Origin: Microbulbifer bruguierae
GTDB taxonomy: Bacteria; Pseudomonadota; Gammaproteobacteria; Pseudomonadales; Cellvibrionaceae
DNA: 64,000 nucleotides
Direction: 5' to 3'
Assembly: GCF_029869925.1 (NCBI RefSeq)
Contig: NZ_CP118605.1
Span: forward strand, 3,748,001-3,812,000
The number at the start of each line of letters is the position of its first letter. Position 1 is the stretch's first letter. A program made the position numbers and the translations under genes. Shown in pieces: positions 54,192 to 62,045 of this stretch. Under the pieces are notes generated by a model, which was not told the origin of the DNA, ran no database searches, and worked only from the letters and a program-made list of their open reading frames with translations.

Positions 54192-54593
54192 TTACGCGCA
54201 AGGGTTCCTCCATGTATGCGGGGGCGCCGCTGTCGGGTTCACTTCAAGTTTACCGCCACACTCATCAATCGCCTGCCAGGAGATCGCGTACAAGCTCGCT
54301 ACGTTTGGGCGCCGTCCTTGGCGGGTTAGTATCAAAAATCCGGTCTCCAGAAGCTCTTTGAGTGCTTTTCTTAGCTGGTCGTTGCTGGTCCAGCCGTATG
54401 GCTTCAATACCTTGAGGGTTGCGCAAAGGTCCCCATTGTTGCTCCCCCTGTACTGGTTAGCCATTGGAAAAAGCAGAGCCTTTGCTCTATAGCTGAGCGC
54501 GGCGAAATTGGGGTGTTCTAGCATCTGGCGTGGAAACGCGGAAAACGGCGGGCTCCCCTTTCGCCGCTTTCCTTGCTTGTATCCCCTGGCCAT
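54192..54593 (-). CDS. Winged-helix, Rep-like protein of the island
   Basis: A 133-residue basic protein. It has a helical DNA-binding-like region (PRQMLEHPNFAALSYRAKAL, NDQLRKALKELLETGFLILT) typical of winged-helix replication or regulatory proteins of islands. The start ATG at 54593 shares a base with the stop of the preceding gene (TAATG), so translation is coupled. It is the last gene of the operon that starts with the AlpA-type gene, beside the 44-bp repeat array. A replication initiator is plausible but not shown. Confidence 0.5.
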   Translation of the reverse strand: MARGYKQGKRRKGSPPFSAFPRQMLEHPNFAALSYRAKALLFPMANQYRGSNNGDLCATLKVLKPYGWTSNDQLRKALKELLETGFLILTRQGRRPNVASLYAISWQAIDECGGKLEVNPTAAPPHTWRNPCA

Positions 54594-54781
54594 TACACCC
54601 CCAGCTTGCGCACACGACGGATACAGGGTGCCTCGGCAACTGGATTGCCTACCGCCTCGGGGGCGGTTTCAGTGGTGCCCTGTAGTGTCTGAGTGGCCAG
54701 AGCTCGTGCTTCCCGCTTTGAGTAGGTATCTACGACCATGAGGATAGTGATCGGCTGTTCTATCTCCACGACAGCTTTCAT
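54593..54781 (-). CDS. Small island protein of 62 residues
   Basis: It starts at ATG 54781, overlapping the stop of the preceding gene as ATGA, and ends overlapping the Rep-like start. An in-frame ATG at 54961 would duplicate another frame of the preceding gene and is unlikely. The sequence (MKAVVEIEQPITILMVVDTY at the start) has no recognised family. Confidence 0.5.
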   Translation of the reverse strand: MKAVVEIEQPITILMVVDTYSKREARALATQTLQGTTETAPEAVGNPVAEAPCIRRVRKLGV

Positions 54782-55053
54782 GACGAAGCCCCAAGCCGAG
54801 ACGGTGTCTGGGAGGCAGTCCACAGCCGCCGGAGTAGTGGCTTCCAGCGATTTTCTACTCCTTGGGTGGCCCTGCCTATTGCATCCGCCCCTATGTCTCC
54901 CATAGTCCCCCGAATTTTTTCTGCACCGCCAGGCTTTACATATTCCAGCATGTACATGCACACCCGCTCGCCCTTTATGTAGGCACGTTTGTCTCGTTCA
55001 TCATCGAATGGGCAGATGGGGGCGTTACACTTGTCGAACTTTGGGCACTTCAT
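54778..55053 (-). CDS. Cys-rich small island protein
   Basis: A 91-residue protein whose N-terminus (CPKFDKCNAPICPFD with a later Cys) looks like a small zinc-binding motif often seen in phage and island proteins. Its start overlaps the preceding gene as ATGA at 55050-55053, and its end overlaps the next gene. Function unknown. Confidence 0.6.
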   Translation of the reverse strand: MKCPKFDKCNAPICPFDDERDKRAYIKGERVCMYMLEYVKPGGAEKIRGTMGDIGADAIGRATQGVENRWKPLLRRLWTASQTPSRLGASS

Positions 55054-55406
55054 GGTGATACTCCCCGGCGCTTGCGCATTGCAAAAACTCGTTGCCAGGC
55101 TTGTGCGTGCTCGCCTTGCTCCAGCCAGTAACGGGCGATCCGTGTAGGGTGGCCATTCCAGCCGGATAGCGTTTCGTATCTCACTAGGTAAGGAATACCC
55201 AAGTCATGCTTAATCTTACTCATGGTGCTGGGCAGACAGTGGTCGTTTACTTCCTGCTCCGCCTCAAAGCGGTGGAGGCTGCGCCCGGTGGCTAGGTAGG
55301 CCAGCACACGCTCCAGCTTGGTCGGGTCTTTGGCTGGCTGTATGTTGACTGTGGTATTTGTTTTATCGGATTCGCCCTGTGCCGGTGGGAGAGGAGACTT
55401 TTTCAT
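55050..55406 (-). CDS. Winged-helix-like island protein
   Basis: A 118-residue protein with a central helix-turn-helix-like region (LERVLAYLATGRSLHRFEAE, TMSKIKHDLGIPYL) and a basic C-terminus. ATG 55406 lies two bases after the AlpA-type stop, with AGGAGG overlapping that gene's end. It probably binds DNA; role unknown. Confidence 0.55.
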   Translation of the reverse strand: MKKSPLPPAQGESDKTNTTVNIQPAKDPTKLERVLAYLATGRSLHRFEAEQEVNDHCLPSTMSKIKHDLGIPYLVRYETLSGWNGHPTRIARYWLEQGEHAQAWQRVFAMRKRRGVSP

Positions 55407-55408
55407 GA

Positions 55409-55633
55409 TTAGCCCTCCTTACGCGCTGTGCTGATGAAGCCTTCTCGGAGAGTCAGTAAGTACTCCCCAGTCCATACTGTGGTGCGTGGTCCAATTTTGA
55501 TTCCTCGTTCAATTTTCCCGTCATTGCTCCACCCCCACCATGTACTCAGTCCAACGCGAAACAGATCGGCGCAGTCTTTGGCGCGGTACATGGCGTGAGG
55601 GTTAATTAGATGTAGCTGGTTTTCAGAATTCAT
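55409..55633 (-). CDS. AlpA-family regulator/excisionase-like protein
   Basis: A 74-residue protein with an AlpA-like helix-turn-helix (MYRAKDCADLFRVGLSTWWG, then a KIERGIKIGPRTTVW wing). AlpA-type proteins activate or direct excision of integrated islands. It is the first gene of a five-gene overlapping operon. A 13-bp perfect palindrome (55713-55745) lies 80-112 bases upstream, and an AGGAG site precedes ATG 55633. Confidence 0.7.
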   Translation of the reverse strand: MNSENQLHLINPHAMYRAKDCADLFRVGLSTWWGWSNDGKIERGIKIGPRTTVWTGEYLLTLREGFISTARKEG

Positions 55634-55712
55634 GTGTCGGCTCTCCTTAGATTTCTATGTGCCGACACGCAATTTATTGGGCAACCTTGGACAAATGAAT
55701 AGCGGAGGATAT

Positions 55713-55745
55713 GCCATAGTGTCACTAGGGATGTGACACTATGGC
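55713..55745. promoter_or_regulatory. 13-bp perfect palindrome upstream of the AlpA-type gene
   Basis: GCCATAGTGTCAC (55713-55725) pairs with GTGACACTATGGC (55733-55745) around seven bases. A further GTGTCAC half-site lies at about 55774. There is no T run, so it is more likely an operator than a terminator, placed between the 55781 gene stop and the AlpA-type gene start. Confidence 0.6.
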
Positions 55746-55780
55746 GGAAAGCTAGATGTGGTGGGGCGAGAGATGTGTCA

Positions 55781-56578
55781 CTACTTTTTCTTTGCCCACG
55801 ATGGGCGGAGCATTGCAGCTCCCGCTGTGGCCGCTCTTCCCGAGATGCCACGCTCTTCTAGCCATGCAATTACGTCTTTGCTTTTAGGGAAGGTTGTCGG
55901 ATCACCGGGGTCTGCGTTCTTCCAAAATTTATCAGCCGCTCTGGCCAATGTTTGCAGGTCCTCTCCCCAGTAGTGAGGCCTTGTGAGGCTTTGGTGAGCC
56001 TCTGATACGATTGCAGGAGTAGCCATACCTGGTGTTAGGCTTGAGATAAGAGATTCCACGTCGGAAGGCAAAACGACAATCTCCCCCAGTTGTGGAAGTG
56101 TTACTACCGTTGAGTAGTTAAGCCGTCCGCTTAGTGTTGCAGATGATCCCTTTTCGAATCTAAGCAACCGCCACCATGTGCCCTCTTTATCTGTGACGGC
56201 GACCTCTGCTTCAGAGATGGGAGTAGCTTTCCTGAACAATGCGTTATGGATATTAGTAATTATTGCTCGATTCAGCTCTGGGTCGTCGCCCGTTAATATT
56301 TCATGGGGGCCAGAAAGCTCTTCGAAGCGGCCATTTGGGGCTGGGAATGCGCAATAAGGGGTATGGCCCTCCCGGTAGTTACTGTGATCCTTGAAACAGG
56401 TGCCAGGAATGGCTTCTTCCGCGTGGTGGCAGTGTAGATGCCAATAAATAGGGAGGGTGCCTTCCAGCAGAAGGGCGAGCATGTCTCTTTCACCAAAGGG
56501 TTCTTTGAGTTCTTTAGACAGGTATTCCGCGGCTTCTTCCAAGAGCAGCCATTCACGGGACTTGTACCTAGGCTTCAT
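55781..56578 (-). CDS. Island protein of 265 residues, unknown function
   Basis: Begins MKPRYKSREWLLLEEAAEYL; the first 45 residues resemble an HTH-type or AlpA-type fold, and the rest is unassigned, with several Cys/His (HLHCHHAEE). The C-terminal 35 residues (KSKDVIAWLEERGISGRAAT) could be a second helical module. It lies 102 bases downstream of the integrase, before the AlpA-type operator. Proteins of similar look are common beside integrases, but no function is recognised. Confidence 0.6.
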   Translation of the reverse strand: MKPRYKSREWLLLEEAAEYLSKELKEPFGERDMLALLLEGTLPIYWHLHCHHAEEAIPGTCFKDHSNYREGHTPYCAFPAPNGRFEELSGPHEILTGDDPELNRAIITNIHNALFRKATPISEAEVAVTDKEGTWWRLLRFEKGSSATLSGRLNYSTVVTLPQLGEIVVLPSDVESLISSLTPGMATPAIVSEAHQSLTRPHYWGEDLQTLARAADKFWKNADPGDPTTFPKSKDVIAWLEERGISGRAATAGAAMLRPSWAKKK

Positions 56579-56680
56579 TCTCTCTCCCTAAAAGAGGATT
56601 CCTTGTTTAGGTTCAGCACCAGGTCACCAAGGGGAGCGGCTTTTTAAGAGTTACCCTAGGCGCTGAAATTCGGTTGTTTC

Positions 56681-57910
56681 TTATTGGCCGCCAAACTTTG
56701 CTGTGATCACGTTTCCCGCTCCGGCCTGAGTTCTCAGACTGTCCAGGTAATCTGCCCATTTCTGCATCATGGTCGCGCGCTGAGGTAAATGCTTGGTGCG
56801 GTTATATGCGCGGCCGAGGGTGTCTTTCACCTCGTGAGCTAGTTGGTGCTCGATGTATTCCACCCGGAAGCCCAGAACCTCGTCTAGCAGTGTTCTGGCC
56901 ATCGCGCGGAAGCCATGTGCGGTCATGGTCTCGTTGTCATAGCCAAGCGACCTCAGAGCCGTTCTGACACCGTTATCGGATAAGGGGCGGCTCATGCCTC
57001 GGGCAGATGGGAAAACGTACTTGCCGCGCCCGGTGAGGGGCTCCAGCTCCCGCAGCAGAGTCAGTGATTGCTCCGCCAGCGGGATGATATGCGGCTCACC
57101 CATTTTCATTTTCTCGCCTGGCAGTTCTATCTGGCTGGCTTCCCAATTGATTTCCGACCATTCCAGCTTCCGTAGTTCTCCCGGTCGACAGAACAGCAGT
57201 GGGGACAGCTTGAGGGCGGTTCTCACTACCGGGGTACCTTGATACCCCTCTATGGCTAGCATCAGGCGGCCCACTTCCGCGGGATCGGTAATCGCGGCAA
57301 GGTGCTTTTTCTTGGTGGGAGTGAGGGCCCCAGTCAGGTCGGTAGTGGGATCGCGGTCGGCCTTGCCTGTGGCCACGGCAAAGCGAAATACCTGGCTCGC
57401 TACACGCTTAACTCGGTGGGCCGTTTCCTGAGTCCCCCGGCTTTCGATTCGGCGCAGGCAGCGCAGTACTTCCGGTGGGGTAATTTCAGAAATCGGGCGC
57501 TTGCCCAGATAGGGGTTCAAGTCGCGGCTCAACGCAAGGTGAGCGCGGTCTTTGGATGACTTGGAGAGGTGCGCCATCTTTGCGGCAAACCACTCTTCAG
57601 CGACTGCGGCAAAGCTGTTGCGGTTGGCTTCCAGAGCGGATTCTTTACGGGCGCGTTTTACGTCGCGGGGGTCTATGTCTTCGGCGACATACTTACGCGC
57701 TTCGTCCCTTAGCTCTCGAGCCCGTTTCAAGCTTATGTCTGGGTAGAGCCCCAGCGCCATCTCTGGCCGTTTGCCGTGGAGGCGGAATCGGAATACCCAG
57801 CGCTTGGACCCGGTGGGGGTGACCTCGATGGCCAACCCTTTCTCGTCGGCCTCGATGTACTTGCGGTCGCGGGGCTTCAGAGCCCGTATCTTGGTATCTG
57901 ACAACGGCAT
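56681..57910 (-). CDS. Tyrosine recombinase integrase at ssrA
   Basis: A 409-residue phage/island integrase with an N-terminal arm-binding domain (DUF4102-like, about residues 1-90), a core-binding domain and the catalytic domain. Catalytic residues are visible: Arg242 (CRPGELR), His332-x-x-Arg335 (HGFR), His359 and Tyr369 (GRAYNR). It is read away from ssrA, 187 bases from the tmRNA 3' end, which places its att site in ssrA. Three copies of GGACGGGTTG lie between them. It should catalyse insertion and excision of the island. Confidence 0.93.
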   Translation of the reverse strand: MPLSDTKIRALKPRDRKYIEADEKGLAIEVTPTGSKRWVFRFRLHGKRPEMALGLYPDISLKRARELRDEARKYVAEDIDPRDVKRARKESALEANRNSFAAVAEEWFAAKMAHLSKSSKDRAHLALSRDLNPYLGKRPISEITPPEVLRCLRRIESRGTQETAHRVKRVASQVFRFAVATGKADRDPTTDLTGALTPTKKKHLAAITDPAEVGRLMLAIEGYQGTPVVRTALKLSPLLFCRPGELRKLEWSEINWEASQIELPGEKMKMGEPHIIPLAEQSLTLLRELEPLTGRGKYVFPSARGMSRPLSDNGVRTALRSLGYDNETMTAHGFRAMARTLLDEVLGFRVEYIEHQLAHEVKDTLGRAYNRTKHLPQRATMMQKWADYLDSLRTQAGAGNVITAKFGGQ

Positions 57911-57931
57911 GGTTACGCCTTCCTTCCGGGA

Positions 57932-58008
57932 TTGGACGGGTTGGACGGTGCCGCTGGGCTCAACCCGTCCATAAACCCGGCCAACTGGGGTTGGATTTGG
58001 ACGGGTTG
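57932..58008. promoter_or_regulatory. Repeated GGACGGGTTG sites between integrase and ssrA
   Basis: GGACGGGTTG occurs at 57934-57943 and 57999-58008 and, inverted, at 57961-57970; a partial TTGGACGGTG is at 57941-57950. They are candidate arm-type integrase sites or operators of the integrase promoter. Confidence 0.5.
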
Positions 58009-58040
58009 CATTAGACTAACTGAGATGCCCCAGATACACA

Positions 58041-58075
58041 AAAGCCCCGAAAACACTGGGCTTTCGAGGCTTTTT
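58041..58075 (-). terminator. Terminator downstream of ssrA
   Basis: An inverted repeat pairs 58041-58052 with 58062-58073 (one mismatch) and is followed on the - strand by TTTTG. It lies 23 bases after the tmRNA 3' end, inside the island. Confidence 0.7.
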
Positions 58076-58097
58076 GAGTCTGTCTGAGACAGTGATT

Positions 58098-58486
58098 TGG
58101 TGGAGATGGCGGGAGTCGAACCCGCGTCCGTCAGCACTCTGCCAGAGGCTCTACATGCTTAGTTCCGCCTATTGATTTAGCTCTTTACAGCCCAGCGGGC
58201 AGGACGTGAAGAGCGAGCCTGAATAAGTTTTAGGCCATCCACGTCAGGTACGCTTCAGGACGATCCAGTTCTGTATGACAGCCTGCAGCGCGGTACTGGA
58301 ACCTTACTGAAGGCCGCTAAGGGCGAACCCTTAGTTAGTGCTTCACGGGCTGCTTAAGCAGCCAGTTGGGCACCGTAGTTGTCGTCGTTGGCAACTAATA
58401 AATTGCAGCTTTGGATTTACGTGATTCGCTACCCTCACGGCATGCACCCATGGTTTCGCCACCAACGTCGAATCCAAGTCATCCCC
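58098..58486 (-). ncRNA. ssrA: Transfer-messenger RNA (tmRNA)
   Basis: A 389-base tmRNA. The 5' end GGGGATG (58486) pairs with CATCTCC before the CCA at the 3' end (58098), and the T-arm GGTTCGACTCCCGCC is present. The resume codon GCC starts a tag frame, 58392-58354, encoding ANDDNYGAQLAA and TAA. tmRNA rescues ribosomes stalled on broken mRNA and tags the product for proteolysis. The 3' end is the attachment site of the island, which restores the acceptor and T-arm. SmpB, its protein partner, is encoded 3 kb away at 61544. Confidence 0.96.
58105..58120. other. ssrA-proximal att core
   Basis: GATGGCGGGAGTCGAA at the acceptor/T-arm of ssrA, repeated exactly at 48272 and with one change at 49509. 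It is the likely crossover core for the integrase. Confidence 0.65.
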
Positions 58487-58549
58487 GGAAACTCTGTCTG
58501 TGCGGCTGCGGTGAAGCAGCTCAGTACGAAACGCATTTGCGTTGCGGCG

Positions 58550-58555
58550 AGTATA
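58550..58555 (-). promoter_or_regulatory. Candidate ssrA -10 element
   Basis: TATACT on the - strand, about 64 bases before the mature 5' end. The -35 hexamer at the right spacing is weak, so this is tentative. Confidence 0.3.
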
Positions 58556-58608
58556 CCTGAAGGTCACGGGCCGCCATAGGGCGGTGACGAAATTTAGTGA
58601 CCATCCAG

Positions 58609-60015
58609 TTACTGCCGTTCAAACAGGGCGATGGACTCCACATGGGTGGTGTGGGGGAACATGTCCATTACGCCTGCCTTACTAAGACGGTATCCGCGCT
58701 GGATTAGTTCCGCGGCATCCCGTGCCAGGGTGGCGGGGTTGCAGGAGACGTAGACGATGCGCGCGGCATTGAAGTGGCTGATGTTGCGCACCACTTCGAG
58801 CGCACCGGTGCGGGGTGGGTCCAGCAGGATTTTGTCGAAGCCGCCTCTGGCCCAGGGACTGCGGGTGAAGTCGCCGGTGAGGTCGGCGGCCTGGAACTGG
58901 ATGTTGTGCAGTGCGTTGGCTTCGGCATTTTCCCGCGCCCTTTCGGTGAGTGCCAGCAGTCCCTCGACGCCGACGACTTCGCGGGCGCGGGTGGCCAGGG
59001 GCAGGGTGAAGTTGCCGAGGCCACAGAACAGGTCGAGTACCCGGTCTTCCGCTTGTACATCGAGCAGTTCCAGGGCGCGGTCCACCATCAGACGGTTGAT
59101 CTCGAGGTTGACCTGAATGAAGTCTTGCGGGTGAAACTGCAATTTCACGCCGAAGGCGGGTAGTTCGTACACAAGCCGGTCGGGACCGGTTGCCGGCCAG
59201 GCTTTTTCGGTGTCATCGCCGCCCTGCAGGTACAGGTGCAACTGGTGGACCTGGACGAAGTCGAGCCAGTGCTGGCGGTCACGCTCAGACAGCGGTTGCA
59301 GGTGTCGAATGACCAGCGCGGTGGCATCGTCGCCGATGGCCACCTCGATATGGGAGATGCTGCGACGCCCCTCACTGGTTTCTACGACGGTGCGCAGGGC
59401 GGGGATCAGTGCGGAAAAATCTGCAGGCAGTACCGGGCACTGTTCTATGTCGGTGAGGTCATTGGATCCTTTTTCCCGGAAGCCCAGTACCAGCTGTGGT
59501 TTGCCGCCTTGTTTCGGCTTTACGTAGCGCACACCCAGGCGGGCTTTGCGGCGGTAGCCGAGCGGATGACCGGCAAGCGGTGGCAGCAGGGTTTGCGGCT
59601 CCGCACGGGCGAAGCGCTGCAATTGTTCCAGCAGGATCTGTTGCTTGGCTTCGATCTGCGCTTCCGGTGCCATGTGTTGCAGGGCACAGCCACCGCAGGT
59701 TTCTGCGTAAGGGCAGGGGGGCGTGCGGCGGTTGTCGGCGGGTTCGAGAATCTCAATCGCCACGGCCTCATCAAATTTTGCACGGCTCGCGGTGTAGCGA
59801 ATCCTGACTTTTTCTCCCGGCAGGGCGTTGTCCACAAACAGGGTTTTACCCTGGTGTCGGGCGATACCCCGCACCTCATGGCTCAGGCGCTCGATGGTGA
59901 TCTCGGGGTTGCCCCGCGGAACCTGGGCGCTGCGTTGGCCTTTGCCTGATTGGCTTGCCGTGGGTTTAGCGGTGGGGCTTTGACGGAATCTGGGGGGAGA
60001 CTTTCTCGGGGGCAT
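58609..60015 (-). CDS. rlmD: 23S rRNA (uracil-1939) C5-methyltransferase
   Basis: A 468-residue RNA m5U methyltransferase. It has a TRAM domain (about residues 35-95), an iron-sulfur cluster motif (CPYAETCGGC), a SAM-binding motif (DLFCGLGNFTLPLA) and the catalytic Cys in VSCNPATLARD. RlmD methylates U1939 in 23S rRNA. The N-terminus is basic and probably disordered. It lies between ssrA and an NSS transporter on the same strand; no close operon partner is evident. Confidence 0.93.
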   Translation of the reverse strand: MPPRKSPPRFRQSPTAKPTASQSGKGQRSAQVPRGNPEITIERLSHEVRGIARHQGKTLFVDNALPGEKVRIRYTASRAKFDEAVAIEILEPADNRRTPPCPYAETCGGCALQHMAPEAQIEAKQQILLEQLQRFARAEPQTLLPPLAGHPLGYRRKARLGVRYVKPKQGGKPQLVLGFREKGSNDLTDIEQCPVLPADFSALIPALRTVVETSEGRRSISHIEVAIGDDATALVIRHLQPLSERDRQHWLDFVQVHQLHLYLQGGDDTEKAWPATGPDRLVYELPAFGVKLQFHPQDFIQVNLEINRLMVDRALELLDVQAEDRVLDLFCGLGNFTLPLATRAREVVGVEGLLALTERARENAEANALHNIQFQAADLTGDFTRSPWARGGFDKILLDPPRTGALEVVRNISHFNAARIVYVSCNPATLARDAAELIQRGYRLSKAGVMDMFPHTTHVESIALFERQ

Positions 60016-60073
60016 GGTAGGCAGGGTACATCACCAACAGGGAGGGCCGCTGGTTGCGGCCCTCAAAGGGCAA

Positions 60074-61420
60074 TTACAGCATAGTTTGTACGAAGGCGGC
60101 CAGAATCAGCAGCGGGCAGACGATGCGCACGTACCAGGGCCAGATCTTCCAGAACAGAGTCTGTTCGATGTGCGGGTGGCCTTCCTGCAGCTCCTTGAGC
60201 AACTGATCACGTCGCCAGATCCAGCCGGCGAACACACACAGCACCACGCCGAGCAGCGGCTGGCCATACTCGGTGCTGACGGATACCACCAGTCCGAACA
60301 GAGCGTCGAAATTGAAGATGATCAGGCTGCTGACGGCAAAGATGACCAGTCCTGTCAGCAGGGTCGCAGGCTTGCGTTTCATACCCAGATTTTCGATGGC
60401 GAAGGCCACCGGTACTTCCAGCATGGAAATGGAAGAGGTCAGGGACGCAATCAACATCAGCGCGAAGAAGGCGATGGCGACGAACAGGCCGCTGTGGCCC
60501 ATGGTGTCGAACAGGGCCGGCAGTACCTGCAGGATCAGGCCGGGGCCGGCGATGAGCTCGCCCGCTTCGGAGTAGATCTGGGTGCCGGCTTCCTGCGCAA
60601 CGTACATGGCGGGCAGGATCAGCAGGCCGGCGGTGAAGGCGATGCCCACGTCGATCAGTGTCACCAGTGCGCCGAGGCGCGGCAGGCTTTCCTGTTTGCT
60701 CAGGTAGGAACCGTAGATCAGCATGGTGCCGACACCGAGCGAGAGGGAAAAGAAGGCCTGGCCCATGGCGGACAGCATCAGCTGCGGTGACAGCTTGCTG
60801 AAATCCGGGATCAGGTAGGCTTCCAGCCCTTGCATGGCACCGGGCTGGAACAGCACATAGGCGATAAGCAGTAACAGCAGAATGATCAGCGCCGGCATCA
60901 ACAGGGTGGACCAGCGCTCGATCCCTTTCTCCACGCCGCTGGCGATGATCAGCATAGTGAGGCCGCTGAAGATGGCGGTAAAGGTGAGGTTGCGCGCGGC
61001 ACTGTTGCCGGTGAGCCACTGTGCACTTTCTTCTGCCCCCATCAGGGTGGCAAACGGGTCTGCCAGGTGTGCCACCATCCAGCCGGCGACAATCGCGTAG
61101 AAACTGAGAATCAGGGAAGCCACGATGATGCCGCTAAAGCCGGCAATGGTGCCCACGCCGCGGCTTACCGGGCCGGTGGAGATGCCGCGCAGGGCTTGCA
61201 CCATGTTGCGCCGGGCGTGACGGCCGATGGAGAGTTCCGCCATCAACACCGGGTAGGCGAGCATAAACGCGAGAAGCAGGTACACCACCACAAAGGCGGC
61301 ACCACCATTGGCGGCGACATTGGTGGGAAACCCCCAGATATTGCCGAGGCCGACGGCAGAGCCGGCGGCGGCCATCAGAAAGCCGAAGTTGGAGGTGAAC
61401 TGTCCTCGCGGTGCACTCAT
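60074..61420 (-). CDS. Sodium:neurotransmitter-symporter family transporter (copy 1)
   Basis: A 448-residue NSS-family inner-membrane protein. The TM1 signature GSAVGLGNIWGFPTNVAANGG and about 11-12 hydrophobic segments are present. Bacterial NSS members are Na+-coupled amino acid transporters. It begins 123 bases after the smpB stop, across the REP-like doublet. It is paralogous to the gene at 62046. The amino acid transported is not known. Confidence 0.9.
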   Translation of the reverse strand: MSAPRGQFTSNFGFLMAAAGSAVGLGNIWGFPTNVAANGGAAFVVVYLLLAFMLAYPVLMAELSIGRHARRNMVQALRGISTGPVSRGVGTIAGFSGIIVASLILSFYAIVAGWMVAHLADPFATLMGAEESAQWLTGNSAARNLTFTAIFSGLTMLIIASGVEKGIERWSTLLMPALIILLLLLIAYVLFQPGAMQGLEAYLIPDFSKLSPQLMLSAMGQAFFSLSLGVGTMLIYGSYLSKQESLPRLGALVTLIDVGIAFTAGLLILPAMYVAQEAGTQIYSEAGELIAGPGLILQVLPALFDTMGHSGLFVAIAFFALMLIASLTSSISMLEVPVAFAIENLGMKRKPATLLTGLVIFAVSSLIIFNFDALFGLVVSVSTEYGQPLLGVVLCVFAGWIWRRDQLLKELQEGHPHIEQTLFWKIWPWYVRIVCPLLILAAFVQTML

Positions 61421-61458
61421 GGTAAGTCTCGTCGTTATTCTTGTGTGCGGTTTGCTCT

Positions 61459-61516
61459 TGTAGGAGCCTGCCTGCAGGCGAACGTGTTTTGGTTCGCCTG
61501 CAGGCAGGCTCCTACA
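61459..61516. repeat. REP-like inverted doublet
   Basis: Bases 61459-61483 and 61492-61516 form a perfect 25-bp inverted repeat with an 8-base loop; each half starts like TGTAGGAGCCTGCCTGCAGG and contains its own CCTGCAGG palindrome. This matches the architecture of REPINs of pseudomonads and their relatives. It lies between smpB and an NSS gene and may also end or protect transcripts. Confidence 0.85.
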
Positions 61517-61543
61517 GGGAGTTCTTTAAAATCTTGTGCCGGA

Positions 61544-62023
61544 TCAGCGGTGATCATGGCGCATCAGGCGCTGCTTCTCGCGGTTCCAGTCGCGTTCTTT
61601 TTCGGTGTCGCGCTTGTCGTGCAGGGCCTTGCCCTTGGCGAGGGCGATTTCGCACTTGATCAGGTGCTTCTTCCAATACAGCGCAGTGCACACACAGGTA
61701 TGCCCTTTCTGCTCCACCGCCGCCATCATCTTGGCGATTTCCTTGCGGTTCAGCAACAGTCTGCGGGTGCGGTCGGGCTCGGTCACAAAGTGGGTGGAGG
61801 CACTGCTCAGTGGCTGAATACGCGCACCCAGCAGCCACGCCTGTCCGTTTTTGAACAGCACATAACTGTCGGTGAGCTGGGCCTTGCCTTCGCGGCAGGA
61901 TTTCACTTCCCAGCCCTGTAACTCCAGGCCCGCCTCAAACTTTTCCTCAATGAAATAGTCGTGCTTGGCCTTTTTGTTCAGGGCGATGGTGTTGGAAGTG
62001 GGGGCTTTCTTCTTTTTTGCCAT
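61544..62023 (-). CDS. smpB: SsrA-binding protein SmpB
   Basis: A 159-residue SmpB with the conserved [20 protein letters not shown] and LLLNRKEI segments and a basic C-terminal tail ending RLMRHDHR. It binds tmRNA and brings it to stalled ribosomes. I choose ATG 62023 over an in-frame upstream ATG at 62098. It lies 3 kb from ssrA and 22 bases after the second NSS gene, an unusual arrangement, since smpB in related genomes is often next to ratA. Confidence 0.95.
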   Translation of the reverse strand: MAKKKKAPTSNTIALNKKAKHDYFIEEKFEAGLELQGWEVKSCREGKAQLTDSYVLFKNGQAWLLGARIQPLSSASTHFVTEPDRTRRLLLNRKEIAKMMAAVEQKGHTCVCTALYWKKHLIKCEIALAKGKALHDKRDTEKERDWNREKQRLMRHDHR

Positions 62024-62045
62024 AAGTACAACTAATGCTTGGTCT

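Larger units (their letters stand above)
49509..58120. mobile_element. Integrative genomic island in ssrA
   Basis: An 8.6-kb element between repeats of the tmRNA 3' end, with a tyrosine integrase next to ssrA, an AlpA-type regulator, overlapping small genes, a Rep-like winged-helix gene, a repeat array and cargo (SEC-C protein, small membrane protein, MtlR-like protein). No capsid, tail, relaxase or conjugation gene is seen, so it is either a non-autonomous element or a phage satellite-like island. An exact att copy at 48272 would extend it, or an older island, to the left. Confidence 0.75.

Noticed and set aside
55630..55851. A 73-codon - strand frame before the AlpA-type gene
   Set aside because: It crosses the palindrome and overlaps the end of the 55781 gene; no domain.
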